From: Gerris lacustris
Taxonomy: Eukaryota; Arthropoda; Insecta; Hemiptera; Gerridae
Length of the DNA: 64,000 bases
Assembly (NCBI GenBank): GCA_951217055.1
Contig: OX578286.1
Location: forward strand, 35,124,345-35,188,344
Reading direction: 5' to 3'
Part shown: one piece after another, positions 46,468 through 57,741 of the stretch
How the letters are laid out: each line of letters begins with the position of its first letter
Position numbering within the stretch: the stretch's first letter is position 1
The notes under the pieces: generated by a model
The model's input: the letters and a program-made list of their open reading frames with translations, nothing else
Told to the model about the DNA's origin: nothing
The model's database searches: none
Made by a program: the position numbers and the translations under genes

Positions 46468-47395
46468 CTACCGATCTTATCGAATGTAACGGAAGCATTT
46501 CAGTCTCCGAATTCGAACATTTCAAGACATACATCAGTGTCATACATCAGAAATCATTTTTGGTAAAAGTCCGTCTGTCTGTCGTGCTGGCTGTCTGTCT
46601 GTCAGTCTGTTTGTCGGTCTCGTTATCTGTTTGAACTGGCCTGGCTGTCTTTCTGCCGGTCTGTCGAAATTGTTTGCGAACCAACATATCTTAAAAACTA
46701 CTCGTCCGATGTTAATGTGAAATGTGGATGGTAGGTCATAATTTGTCCATCATACTCCCATTAAAGGTTTAATCTTCTACACCTATTATTTTTCTTTCAC
46801 ACGCGCACTAAGTTTTATTTTTTTAACACCTACATATCTGAAAGTACTCTACTAATTTGGATGGTTTGTCGAATTGTAGTCAACAAAAGGTATGATATTA
46901 ATTCTAACCATCTCTTCTAATTGAATTTTGCTAAAATGATACATTTATTTATTCATGGGATGATAAATAAATTAGACAATAATAGACTTTAAAAGCATGA
47001 CATGATTGAAAGATTACGCAATGATGCTTTTATTCATGGGGGGGGGGGGGGGGGGTAAATAAATTAGACACTAATAGGCTGTAAAAGCATGACATGATTG
47101 AAAGTTTACGCAATGATGCTTTTATTCATGGGGGGTAAATAAATTAGACACTAATAGGCTGTAAAAGCATGACATGATTGAAAGTTTACGCAATGATGCT
47201 TTTATTCATGGGGGGTAAATAAATTAGACACTAATAGGCTGTAAAAGCATGACATGATTGAAAGTTTACGCAATGATGCTTTTATTCATGGGGAGGTAAA
47301 TAAATTAAACAATAAAAGACTGTAAAAGCATGGCATGATTGAAATTTACCCAATAGAACACGAAAGAAGCTAAGTGCCACACTAATTGACTGAAT
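46468..47395 (+). repeat. Family A copy with an internal 80-bp tandem expansion
   Basis: Starts GCTACCGATCTTATCGAATG, has the GTCTGTC microsatellite (46570-46620), CCAACATATCTTAAAAACTA, and ends GAAGCTAAGTGCCACACTAA. The segment before the right terminus is amplified (see 46938-47340). Confidence 0.75.
46938..47340. repeat. 80-bp tandem repeat inside family A
   Basis: Five units of TTTATTCATGGGGGGTAAAT + AAATTAGACACTAATAGGCT + GTAAAAGCATGACATGATTG + AAAGTTTACGCAATGATGCT. Other A copies carry this segment once. The G run varies and reaches about 17 in one unit (from 47038). Confidence 0.93.
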
Positions 47396-48169
47396 ATTTA
47401 TAAATGTTGATAAAATGTTTGATTTAATAAAAAATAAATAAATGTATAATGAAGTTTGTAAAGAAGTTAATTGAGTTTTTTTCTCTAATTTATTTCAAGA
47501 ATATTCTGTAGAATCGATTTAATTTTCTTTTTACTGTTTGAAATAATTAACAAAATGGAAATATAAATAAGTTATAAGTTTTCAATTCTTCTTTACTCTC
47601 AATTTCAATACAAGCAGGTATTTTGTTTCTTATTTTCTTGTTCTGTATTTTCAAGAAATCGATTTCCTATTTCCCCATTTTTCTTTTTTCTGTCTCTCTC
47701 TCTCATTTCTTTATTTGGTATTCTTTCCGAGTTATTTCTGTTACCTTTTTTTTTCTTGGGAAAAAAAAAAATATATTCGTAATGTTTCTTTCCACTCTGT
47801 GTTCTGTTTCACTCTGCGTAGTATCTTTATAGACGGATATTGAAGCGTTATAACGAGAAGTAAAAACTCTTCAGGGAGATCCCCAATTCCTCTAAATTCT
47901 AAAAAACCTTCTTCCCTTTTTTTCCCCAATACATTTTATTTCTAAAAAAAAAGAAGAAAAAAAATCGATTGGAAATTTTCTTTTTCTTTTACCTATACCA
48001 ATTTACGATTTTCTAAACCTTTAGGAATCTTAAGAAGAGAAGAAATAAGTCAAATATAAAAGAAATATATAAATAAGAGGTTGAAAAATAAGAAACAAAT
48101 GTTTTTCGTTTTATAACATGTCATGTTTTACTCCTTTTTTATTGATGTTTCCAGAGAAAAAGGTATAAA

Positions 48170-48335
48170 ATCTTAGATACTGTAAAATCTCGAATATAAT
48201 ACGCACTCACGTATAATACGCAGTTACGTATAATACGCAGCCACGTATAATACGCACTCACGTGTAATATAGATAAATATTGGGTTGTAATTTCAGGAAA
48301 ATTAAAGAAATTGCATATAATACGCACCCAAAATT
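48170..48335. repeat. ATAATACGCA-rich repeat, possible pogo/Tigger-like end
   Basis: CTGTAAAATCTCGAATATAA is followed by about four copies of an 18-bp TATAATACGCACTCACG-like unit, and by ATAATACGCACCC after a gap. Ends of this style occur in pogo/Tigger-type DNA transposons. Without the second terminus this remains tentative. Confidence 0.4.
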
Positions 48336-48383
48336 CGGGAATAATTTTGTGCTTGTGTGAATTTTGCAAACTATTTCAGTATT

Positions 48384-48966
48384 GCTTCCGATCTTACCGA
48401 AGGAAACGGAAGCTACGTGATCGCTCTGAAGATCGAAAAAATTTTAGGTTTCAGATTTCAAAAATTCCAAGACAGAAATCCGTTTCAAACATCAGGGTAC
48501 ATTTTTGGTTCCGAGTCTGTCAGTCGCTTAATTTTTGCGAACCAACATATCTTAAAAAAACCCGTTCGATTTTAATGAAATTTAGATGGTAGGTCACAAT
48601 TAGCCCATTGTTGGTCCCATGTAAGTTTCAATCTTCTGCGCTCATTTGTTTATCTTCCACATGCGCACAATCATACATTTATTTACACATATAGCTTCAA
48701 AAGTACTTATCTGGATTTGTATAAAACTTTTATAGTTAATCGAAAGTTACCCGCAGATAGCCCCAGATTAATTTGAACCGTCTCTTTAACTTTTGCTAAA
48801 TTGATACTTTAATTTATGTAGAAAATCCAAACAATTTTTGACAGATTAAAAAACGGGGGCAAAATTAAACAAATTAGACAATAATGGCTTTTAAAAGTAT
48901 AAAATCAATGAAGTACGTGATAGGATGCAAGGAAGCTATGTGCCACACTTATTAGCAGTCTATTTT
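48384..48966 (+). repeat. Family A copy, short form
   Basis: From GCTTCCGATCTTACCGAAGG to GGAAGCTATGTGCCACACTT and GCAGTCTATTTT. Includes GTTCCGAGTCTGTCAGTC and the CTTCCACATGCGCAC block. Nearly full short form. Confidence 0.8.
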
Positions 48967-48999
48967 TTTTTTTTTTTTATTGTTAATTAGGTATTTTTA

Positions 49000-49289
49000 C
49001 CCTCCTCCCTTAGACAGGTGCTAAGGAACCAGGAGGACTATGGGGGTGATGGAAAAGGGTCCTCCCCTACAGACACTAAAACATTCTTAGTGGAGTAGCA
49101 ATAGTGGAGGACCGACATATTGTCCCGGCGCCAATGGCCGATGAATAATTGGCTGACGCGCCTTTGGGGGAAGGGAGACGGGTTTAGTCGGTAGGGCTGC
49201 ATTGCAAAAAATACGTATGTGGGTAAGGTCGTAAATGACTTCCTACTCCCTGCCATAAAAAAAAAATAATAAATAAAAAAAAAATAAAA
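49000..49289 (+). mobile_element. Retroposed element (SINE or truncated LINE) with 15-bp target duplication
   Basis: A 290-bp segment starts CCCTCCTCCCTTAGACAGG and ends TACTCCCTGCCATAAAA in an A-rich tail. It is flanked by a perfect 15-bp duplication AATTAGGTATTTTTA (48985-48999 and 49290-49304). This is the signature of target-primed retroposition. It contains GACCGACATATTGTCCCGG and TTGGCTGACGCGCC. No tRNA-like promoter is clear, so it may be the 3' end of a LINE. Confidence 0.85.
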
Positions 49290-49390
49290 AATTAGGTATT
49301 TTTAAGAGGATAAAAAAATGTAGTAGATATTGTCGGTAGTAGTCGGTATAAAGGTAAATAATTTATGTTTTGATTAGTATAATGTATTTT

Positions 49391-49814
49391 ATCTACGATT
49401 GATACGAAATATAAACATTATATCTTTGTTTAGATGCGTAGAAAGTGATTATTTACGTACTTGTATTCATTGCGCATGCGCGTCTCATAGTTCTGAATAA
49501 TTCCTCTTCTTTACCACGCTAGTGCGGTAAAGAAGAGGAATTAATTACGCACGATTAGTGAGTTTGTTTACATTTAACAAAACTAATTTGGTGTTCTTTT
49601 ATTAAAGTAACTGTTTATGTCGAGTTTTTAGTGAAAAACAATGAGTGAATCAAGTGACTTTGACGAAAATGTGGAGAATAATAATCCTCCAGAAATAATT
49701 AATTCGGCAAAAAATACAACTAATGAATTAATGCCATCTTTATCAAGAGAGAGATACGAACAGCAAGTTTATTTGTTTCTGTATTTATTATTTAAATCTA
49801 ACAATCGTAGATAA
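49391..49814 (+). mobile_element. Family G element, best copy
   Basis: Bounded by TATCTACGATTG and its inverted copy CAATCGTAGATA. It contains a hairpin at 49495-49545 (ATTCCTCTTC/GAAGAGGAAT) and the mini-ORF at 49641-49814. Copies at 16585, 43187 and 43975 share the layout. Confidence 0.75.
49641..49814 (+). CDS. Family G mini-ORF, 57 residues, possible recombinase N-terminal relic
   Basis: The frame opens with MSESSDFDENVENNNPPEII, continues NSAKNTTNELMPSLSRERYE and QQVYLFLYLLFKSNNRR, and stops inside the terminal repeat. Related frames start at 43445 and 44233. The part MPSLSRERYEQQVYLF resembles the start of the core-binding region in Crypton/KCTD1-type tyrosine recombinases (P.KS.E.YE..Y..F), but the match is short. 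If so, this is the N-terminal stub of a longer protein lost by internal deletion. The acidic N-terminus could equally belong to another transposase type. No catalytic residues are present. Confidence 0.4.
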   Translation: MSESSDFDENVENNNPPEIINSAKNTTNELMPSLSRERYEQQVYLFLYLLFKSNNRR

Positions 49815-49950
49815 TGTACGGTTCGCAACTCGTGCGAAAACGGCATTTTGCATTGCTCGTGTGGTTTTACCACCCTCGCTGTCGCTCGGGTGCAAACTCC
49901 ACACTCGCATGCAAAATGCTACTTTCCGCACTCGACGCGAATTGTACTAT
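49815..49950. repeat. Large imperfect hairpin next to family G
   Basis: GTACGGTTCGCAACTCGTGC...GCATTTTGCATTGCTCGTGT and ACACTCGCATGCAAAATGC...GCACTCGACGCGAATTGTAC are inverted arms around TTTTACCACCCTCGCTGTCG. The first 35 bases also follow the family G copy at 43975, so the hairpin may be part of a larger parent element. Confidence 0.7.
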
Positions 49951-50611
49951 TAGAATAAATTAGGGTTATGTTATTATAATGCGTAATGTATTATTTCTTG
50001 TAATGCAATTTAATGAGGAAAATTCATTAGTTTATTGACAAAATACCACAACCGTAATTATTCTATTGTAAGTACCGTTTCTAAGATAAGATAAGCTTTG
50101 CGGTTTGAGCCCTGTTTCAAACTGTCTCTCCTTTAGTATAGTCTATCCTTGGCAGCTGGGCATGTTGTACATTTCGCACTTAAGTAATTGCTGTCATTAA
50201 GGAATTATTATGAATTCGACGTTGGAATCATATAATTACTCGATGTACCAGCTTTCAAATTTAATCTTTTAAAATTTGAAACAATTATGTTTCTTGTAAC
50301 AGAATGGAAAGATGTTAAATTTGTTGTATTCTCTTTTAACCCATTTGAATTATAAGTTAAGTTTATCGACGGAACAATGAGAGATGAGACGGAAGAATCG
50401 GACCGTTCAACTATGCGAACTAGATTCAAATTAAAATGGGGGTTTTTCAGCCCTCCGGCCATCCAGTCAAAAAAAACTTTTAACTTCACAACAAAACTTT
50501 CCTATAACCAATTATACGAGCACTTTTAAAAGCCATTTCACAATTTCTATTCTATTGTTAACAATATTTGATTCCGAAAATAAAAGATCTTTTAAGGAAA
50601 ACTCATATTAA

Positions 50612-51589
50612 CCCTGCAGTGCACGGGTCGGGTCTGTGAGACCCAGGGTGTCACACTCATTAGCAAAACACTGATAAGGGAGGTTCGTATAACACCATCC
50701 CTTCCTATACCTTCAAGTCAAACCTTCCTCAGTTCAGAACCACATTTTGAACAATTCACATAATTTCTTTCTGTCTATTTTTTTACCTCAAAATTACCCC
50801 TGGGTCTGTGAGACCGAACCCGTGCACTCGTGTAAGTATTTTTTTATAACTCGTAACATTTTATTATATATATATTCGTTGATAACTCTCTAGATTTTAA
50901 TTTTATTTACTTGAACTTTATTTAATATTAATTTCAGGTATTGTACAAAGTATTTATAATGACTGATTATTTTCTATCGTTAATTTAGTATTTAACTTTT
51001 TGTAAAGGGAGAAAAAATATTACGATTACTCTCCTAGCAGGATTGTTATAGAATGTCGGGAATTTTTTTTTAGAATTACCGGGAAAACAATTCTTGGGAT
51101 TAAAGCTGTGCCTTCCTAATCTCAAGAGCCTAATAAAGGGGGGGGGATGTTCAATTTGCACTGACCGCAAATTTCGTTATTCTTGCAAAAAGTGCAATAT
51201 ATATATATGCTTAGAGCATTCGCAATTTATATGCCAGGACTGTGGAATTGAAATTTTTTGATCGTATTAAGTTCCTATATTGATAAATGACAATTACTTT
51301 TTCAAAATTCTTTTAATTTTTTTTTAATATATTTTTTTTTCATGTTGGACGGTAAAAATTAAAAAATTAATTGTCATAAAAAATATATATATTTTTTTCT
51401 AATGTAATTTTATTGATATATTGCATTTTATATTTTTTTACTATTAAATAAAGATTATTTCTATACTATAAAAAATAAAAAATAAAAATATTTAAATAAT
51501 AAACCATCTTAATTTTTTTTTTAAATATTGGGTCTGACAGACCCAACCCGTGCACTGGTGTGATTCTTTTTCACCCGTGCACTGCAGGG
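50612..51589 (+). mobile_element. piggyBac-type element, internally deleted
   Basis: Perfect termini CCCTGCAGTGCACGGG / CCCGTGCACTGCAGGG lie between TTAA duplications (50608-50611 and 51590-51593). Subterminal copies of CCCGTGCAC and GGGTCTGTGAGACC / GGGTCTGACAGACCC are found at both ends. A transposase tail is retained at 51106-51261. Confidence 0.95.
51106..51261 (+). pseudogene. piggyBac transposase C-terminal cysteine-rich finger
   Basis: The frame reads LCLPNLKSLIKGGGCSICTD, RKFRYSCKKCNIYICLEHSQ, FICQDCGIEIF, stop. The pattern C-x2-C-x7-C-x2-C-x4-C-x2-H...C-x2-C is the C-terminal zinc-binding finger of piggyBac transposases, which contacts the transposon ends. The catalytic core is absent. 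The finger reads intact to its natural-looking stop. Confidence 0.85.
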
Positions 51590-51734
51590 TTAAACTCTCC
51601 TATATACAATAATCATCTTGCTCAATTAATATAATAAAGTGTCTCTCCACGTATCTTGAATTGCCGATTACTGAAATGCCTTCATGAGTGCCGGCTGTCG
51701 AAGAAATAGACTTACAAGTAAAAATAATTAGTGA

Positions 51735-52505
51735 CAGTGTTACGGTTTAAATTTATATTAAACAACGTAGGTTTTATCATTAGTTTTCGTAATGGCAATG
51801 GTTATATTATATCAGTGACATATGGATTAGCGCGGGATTTGGCAGCGATCGTTGATCTAGAGCAGGGACCGAGTTCATCTTTGTTTTCAAAAGATTGTCG
51901 TTCTGTGTTTTTGTCCAACGTTCGTCAAAAATGAAACCCTGGCGTTTGCCGCCGGGCGTATCAGTGAGTTGGTCCCAAGGTCTGCCCTTGACCGCTGGCT
52001 TAAGTGTAGCCGTGATAGTGAGAAACGGATGGACACAGACGCAGTTGCTGCTATGGTTAGTTGTCCTAATTGCTGCAAAGCATTTCACTGGAATCTGACA
52101 TGGTACCATAGTGGCCACATCAGAATCCTCCTCACAATTTAGTTTATATTAAATAACGTAGGTTTTATCATTTGTTTTTGTATTGGTTACGTATAAATGA
52201 CTTATGGATTAGAGCGAGATTAGGCAAAAATCGTTGATCGGGTTTATTGTTGTTTTAAAATGATTGCCGATCTCCGTTTTGGTCCAACTTCGACAAAAAA
52301 TGGAACTGGCGTGTGCCGATGGGAATTTGTGAGTTGGTCCCCCAGGTCTGCCCTTGACCGCTGGCTGTGAGTGTAGCGGTGATAGAGAGAAACGGATGGA
52401 CACAGACGCGGTTGATGCTGTGATTAGTTCTCCCGGTCACTGCAGAGCTTTGCACTGAACTCTGGACCCTGACATTCTAGCTTAGTGACCCCTTCAGAGT
52501 CTTCC
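51735..52505. repeat. Tandem duplication of a segment of about 400 bp
   Basis: Two diverged copies (51735-52130 and 52140-52505) share TAGGTTTTATCATT, TATGGATTAG, AAAAATG..., GTGAGTTGGTCCC, CAAGGTCTGCCCTTGACCGC and GAAACGGATGGACACAGACG. Several frames stay open on both strands over the GC-richer half. No known domain is recognised. It may be part of a retroelement continuing to 52690. Confidence 0.7.
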
Positions 52506-52544
52506 TCACCATAACGGATGAGTGGTTTTTTACTAAGTTAATGG

Positions 52545-52700
52545 GTCGTTAGTAGAACGAATCGTGGCTGGAGAGCGAGGCTGTCCAGACTACGAGCGAC
52601 GGATAGGGCCCATCAGCCCCATAAGGGTCAAATCTCCGGATCTGCCATACTGGATCCAACAAACAGACGGCCCTCTCCACGGCAGTACCCATTTAGTTAT
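52545..52700 (+). other. Unidentified open segment, possible retroelement piece
   Basis: An open frame reads ERIVAGERGCPDYERRIGPI and SPIRVKSPDLPYWIQQTDGP. It has the look of protein but no domain I recognise, and no start codon. It directly follows the duplicated segment. Confidence 0.35.
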
Positions 52701-53960
52701 TAAGTTCATTGTACATAGCATAGTTTAGCATTTATTATTTGGGACCAGAACTTTATTATACTATTATTTTGTCACAAACCCTTCTATCACCACCACCACT
52801 CCAACGGAAATTGACTTGACTATCATGTCACAGATCGACATGAAATAAACTCGAAGATCGACTGGAGTCTCACGCAGATCTGCGACATGAAGTAGACTTA
52901 ACTCTCACTAATTATTTTTTATTAATGTAATCTTTTTATTCTACAATAGGCTAGGCACTGATGATGGATGGTCTTATGAAGGCTGAAAGCTGCTTTGAAT
53001 GATAAACCAATTTCAATTTACGTGAAGAGACAATTTTCGTAATATTCCTTTATGATGAACTCCATAGACGCTCCCATATCTAACACATCTTGCCCAATGT
53101 TTTCACTATGTTGGATTTTCATGGTTGAATTTTATTATTACTGGACATTTAATCAAAATTGAATGTAATAATTATCCTCCCTGGCAGGGATTGGCACCAT
53201 GACATTCGACCTTTAGCAATAAATAACGCATTTAAATATTTGTATTGCTCTAGTTAGTCATCATTATGCAGAAGACTAAAGCATCTTCAAGACAATCAAT
53301 ATTAATGAGCAATATTACTATTGCGAATTATTATTAAAAAGAAATAATATTAGGGAATACCTTCCATCTTTCATAGGGTCAATTGAATATAACCTAAATC
53401 AATAAATTTTATGGTGGAATCTTAAATATTATGCAATGGTATTGATCGTCTAGGGGCCCGCATTATCATCTAAACATTTTGTATTTTTTACTGTGCTATC
53501 TCCAATTTATCAGGAAATGGATTTTTCCTTAGAAAAGCGACATTGTAGTAAAAATCAATAGGTATTTGAATTTACTGCAATCTAAGATTTTATATCATAA
53601 TCTTATTGGGCTACAGAAAATCCCATTTAAAATTAACATATTATAATAACATAAATGCTATTACATTTTGTTCTGCCCGGCGTCGCTCGTGAAATAAATC
53701 AAAGAATTTAGCAACAGAAAAACACTCGTTCCTTTATGATTTATTTTTGAAAGCCAGGCAAAAATGCTGTTATTTCAAATCACCTTTTAAACATATTTAT
53801 GAAACTGAACAACGTATTCACAAAATAAAAATAAAATTATAATTTTTATAAGGTTTAAGAACAAGCATGAGTTCATATAAAGAATTACGTTTTTTCGAAA
53901 ACCCTAAAATAAAAAGAATGATTTAAACATTGTAGATATATATGTAGATGATTGACTTAC
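52701..53960. other. Intron DNA upstream of the zinc-finger donor
   Basis: AT-rich. A CTGCCCGGCGTCGCTCGTG segment at 53680 resembles the GC-rich start of some insect mobile elements but has no partner here. Confidence 0.4.
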
Positions 53961-54117
53961 ATGATCAGAATTGTCGTCTGGCTTGGAGTAAGAGGCGCAG
54001 TCCTCGCAGACTTTTTGATTGCACTCGTTGCATGTCCTGTATTCGTCATCTTCCTTGAATGACTTAAGACAAACTCTGCAGGTTCCGAACTTACTAACCT
54101 TTGGACCTGCTTCCTTC
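53961..54117 (-). CDS. RIM/Fife-type active-zone scaffold, first half of FYVE-type zinc finger
   Basis: Minus-strand acceptor ACTTTTACAG|GAAGG and donor GATCAT|GTAAGTC bound a 157-nt exon: one base completing a codon, then 52 codons ending in phase 0. It encodes KEAGPKVSKFGTCRVCLKSF, KEDDEYRTCNECNQKVCEDC and ASYSKPDDNSDH. Six cysteines are spaced C-x2-C-x12-C-x2-C-x4-C-x2-C. The last C-x2-C comes from the next exon, 43 kb away (WRCSIC), completing the eight-cysteine FYVE-type finger of RIM, Piccolo and rabphilin relatives. TCNEC and VCEDC resemble Piccolo (TCTEC, VCSLC), so the fly Fife type is more likely than classical RIM. These proteins organise vesicle release sites. The start codon and N-terminal exons lie further upstream. 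Confidence 0.88.
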
Positions 54118-54179
54118 CTGTAAAAGTCAGAACACAAAATCATCAAACGCTAAAAGTACTTACTTCAATATACATAGCA

Positions 54180-54854
54180 CACATTTTAAGTACAAATACA
54201 CCCATGAATGAGAAAATTAATTTTTTAACTGAAAATCACATTAAATAGAGAACAGTGGAACATGTAATGAGGAAAAGTGTAGACGCACGACGCACGGTTG
54301 GATAACTGGTAGTTAGTTTTTCAAAGGAAAATGTATATTTTTAATATAACAGAAGGATTGAATAAAGGCCTGAAGATGCCTCAAAGGAGGTGAAATATAG
54401 CCAAACATGGAGTAGCAATAAAAATTATTATAAATACCCTATAGACCTAAGAAAGACTGAAGAGTACAAATACATTAAGTTAGTTTTGAGAAAAATTGAT
54501 GATTTCTGTTCGTCGCAACTAAAGTTCTCAGGAGGAGTAGAGGGGGCATCACAGTAAAAAACATTGTTTTCAAACTTAATAGAAAAGGAACCTTCCTGTT
54601 GGCATTAATTGTCAACACATGCGCAGTAATTGACATTACTGCGCATGTCGTACAAACCGGCATATGGTTTTGCTGGACTGTATGACAAACGATCCATGCG
54701 TAGGTTGGTACAGTTTGGAGGAGGGATCAAAACAGTTCTAATTCGGGTTGAAACAGCTTTTAACTATTGCGCATGTCCATGACGATCCCGAATGTTATTT
54801 TCATGCTTCTTCCCACTTTTATGTTAATTAGTTTAGTTGCAACTAAAACTTAAA
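54180..54854. other. Non-coding DNA with a perfect short palindrome
   Basis: ACATGCGCAGTAATTGACAT followed by TACTGCGCATGT (54616-54648) forms a strong hairpin. GCGCATG words recur nearby (54770). No gene was recognised. Confidence 0.45.
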
Positions 54855-56555
54855 TACTCTGCCAATTAGTGTGGCACATAGCTTCCTCGTGCTCTTGTAC
54901 GCAAAGAAAATATCAGTTTAAGAAATAAAAATAATCTAAGTCTAGAGAAGCTGAGCTAGTTCTTAGGCTGTGGAGATGTAGAGGGGATTGAGTAATGTGG
55001 GGTGACAGGAGTGACGGAAGGGGATGCGAAGGTCGGACATATTCCCGGCTCAGTCTCTTTTTACGGCGCGGCACTGTTGCAGTAAATATTTAATAACTTT
55101 GGTTCTAACCAACATTTTTTGGAGAAACAAAGCCTCCAACATGCACCATAAGTTAGCGCACATATAATAAATTTAATAAACAAATAACACAGCAAGCAAA
55201 TCGTAGAAACCGTTATATATTAAAAATGAATCTACTATTCAAGAGCTTTTCAACGTTCAAATATACATCATATTATAAAAGATTAACTTTGACATTTGTA
55301 CTCCTGTACTTTAAGGTACCAAAATTATATTTTTAAAAAAACAAACAATACAAAAGGGCATTAATTTAACTAATAAATTAACATAAATGAAAAACCTAAT
55401 AACAAAAAATTATTTAAACCCTTTAACCTAAAACAAAATTATAAATCGGTACAAAAGTACATGTACAACATTTTTAAAAAATAATAAAATAAAACAACTT
55501 TTATGTACATGTCAAGGCCTTTCAAATGGTACCTATACGACACAATATTAAAAAAAAGTGGTCACGTGACACGGCACACGGGAAAAGTTTACTCTCATGT
55601 TCTCAGCAAATAGAATGAACTAATGAAATAAAATATACTCAATTTAAAGTGCATTAGTGTGAGATTCAAGTGCCTCAATCGAACATAAAATGGGTCAACA
55701 ATTATAGAACCTATGGCCATTTTAAAAAATAAAACCAAAAAAATACCAAAATTATCACCATCTAAGGTACAACCGATGATGATACGACAAAAAGTCCTAG
55801 GACCAAAGTTGTAGATGTTTTAAAATTAGTTATCGCTGGTGTTATCTGTTTTCCAATACGACTTACCGTTTAGCCACAATAATCCCCCGAAACAGCTTAA
55901 AAATCAAGCCGGCCATTTTTTTTTTTTTAAGCGGGGAAGGAGGGGGAGGATTTTAAGGGAGTAATTATAAAAAGTGAAATTTTATAATTATTTTGGTTCA
56001 CAATATGGATGTTGATTGTCGAATGGCACAAACAGAGTCTCTAGCTCTTCTGGAAGTGGGTAAATTTTAATGTCTGTCAGTGAGTCAGTTAGCCATGCGG
56101 CTTTATAATATAAGACATATTAATTTAACACGATTCCGTCTTCGCACGAAGTGCGCAGACGGGAATTAGGCGGGTGCTTTCTGTAGGCTACTTTCGAAAA
56201 ACCATACAAATTTCATAAAAAGCAATTATTACTTTTAAAGATGTAGCTGTAAATAAATGTATGTTTGTGAGCATGTGGAAGATAAACAAATAAGCGCAGA
56301 AGGTTGAAACTTACATTGTACCAACAATGGGCTAATTATGACCTACTAACTAAATTTCATTAAAATCAGAAAAGTAGTTTTTAAGATATATGGTGGTTCG
56401 CAAAAATTGAGCTACAGACCGTCACGGGACCAAAAATGTTCCCTGATGTCTGAAACGGATTTCTGTCTTGGAATTTTTTAAATCGGGAATATAACATTTT
56501 TTCGTTCTTCAGAACGATCACATAGCTTCCGTTACCCTCGGTAAGCTCGGAAGCA
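54855..56555 (-). repeat. Family A, long form, most complete copy
   Basis: Left terminus CTGCCAATTAGTGTGGCACA, CTTCCTCG; long interior; right terminal hairpin GCTTCCGTTACCCTCGGTAA ending near 56553. The interior matches 31380-32390 in reverse, including AAGTGGTCACGTGACACGGC and CTCATGTTCTCAGCAA. It has no transposase, so it is a non-autonomous family of unknown class. Confidence 0.8.
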
Positions 56556-57741
56556 AAAATAATCGTTCAAATAGAAAAAAACAGAAAGAAACCTTTTATA
56601 TATATGTATTTACCTTTTTCTATGACATGGAAAGCTTTGGTTAGCTTTTCAGCTAAGATCAAAGGTAAGGGAAACTCTCAAGTACTAACACACTGATGTA
56701 ATACAAATACTAAATAAAGGTACACTACCAAAAGAAAACACTTAGGTAATGGCTACTCCCGGGAATATACAGGTACTGTACAACCTTCGTCCCAGCAAAG
56801 GAATATAAATAAGTCTAGCAAAATAAATGATTCGGTCAAATAAATAGGGAAAAAGCCAAATATAAACATAAACATGCACACCGTTCCAGGAAGCGAACAC
56901 TGATTCCTAGATTCGGTTTTAAACAGCTGTTTCTGAATTCGTGAAGGTGTGAATGTCACGAGGTATTGTAAGGTTTGCAAGAAGCCAAACGTCGGTTATG
57001 TTTACAATTGTCGCATAAGTTGTACGTCAATATGAGTATTCTCTTGTAGAAATCAAAGAAAACATGTCTCCGAACATGTTCTCTCTTCAAGTACATCTAC
57101 AATCGAGCTCACTGACTTATCCTAACCTATCCATTACTGAACTGTGAAACACATGTCAAAACGTCACGTGACAAACTAAACCAAACCACATGACAGATGC
57201 ACTATCAATAGGTCGGCTATTCTCTCTGTTTGATAATATTGTGTAAAACCCACATCATGGTAACTTGTCAAAGCCACATTAAGGTTATCTAGAAATTACA
57301 ATACCTACAACAAAAACCAATTTCTCTGTTTTAGAATGATATTTAACGTATTCATTATTAAATTAATGTTGCCAAAACCCTTATCACGATAACTAGAAGA
57401 ATATTTTACCCATCCATTATTAATGTTGATTAAACTAACTATAGTGACTAGTAGAGTATTTTACCCAGTGATTACTAATGCTGCCAAAACTTGTTTCAGA
57501 GTTAATTGATTATTTATAATTACTTATTTATAACTCTACAAAATCAAATTACAATTCTTCCTACTTCCAAACTTCCAAATCAGCTGCTGGCTGAGAATGA
57601 ACCTAGTATTATTCGATCCATTTATTACTATTGTGTAAGTCTTACTTCATTATGACTTATGCGAAACTCTATTTATCCATTAGTGCATTCGTATTTTGTA
57701 ATACCCTATCATAAAGTATAGTGTAATAGTAGTGAACTATA
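56556..57741. other. Intergenic or 5' intron DNA, no exon recognised
   Basis: 57360-57480 shows degenerate AATGTTGCCAAAACC / TTACCCAT...ATTA words. A 75-codon minus frame at 56753-56980 has no recognisable content or splice signals. Confidence 0.4.
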
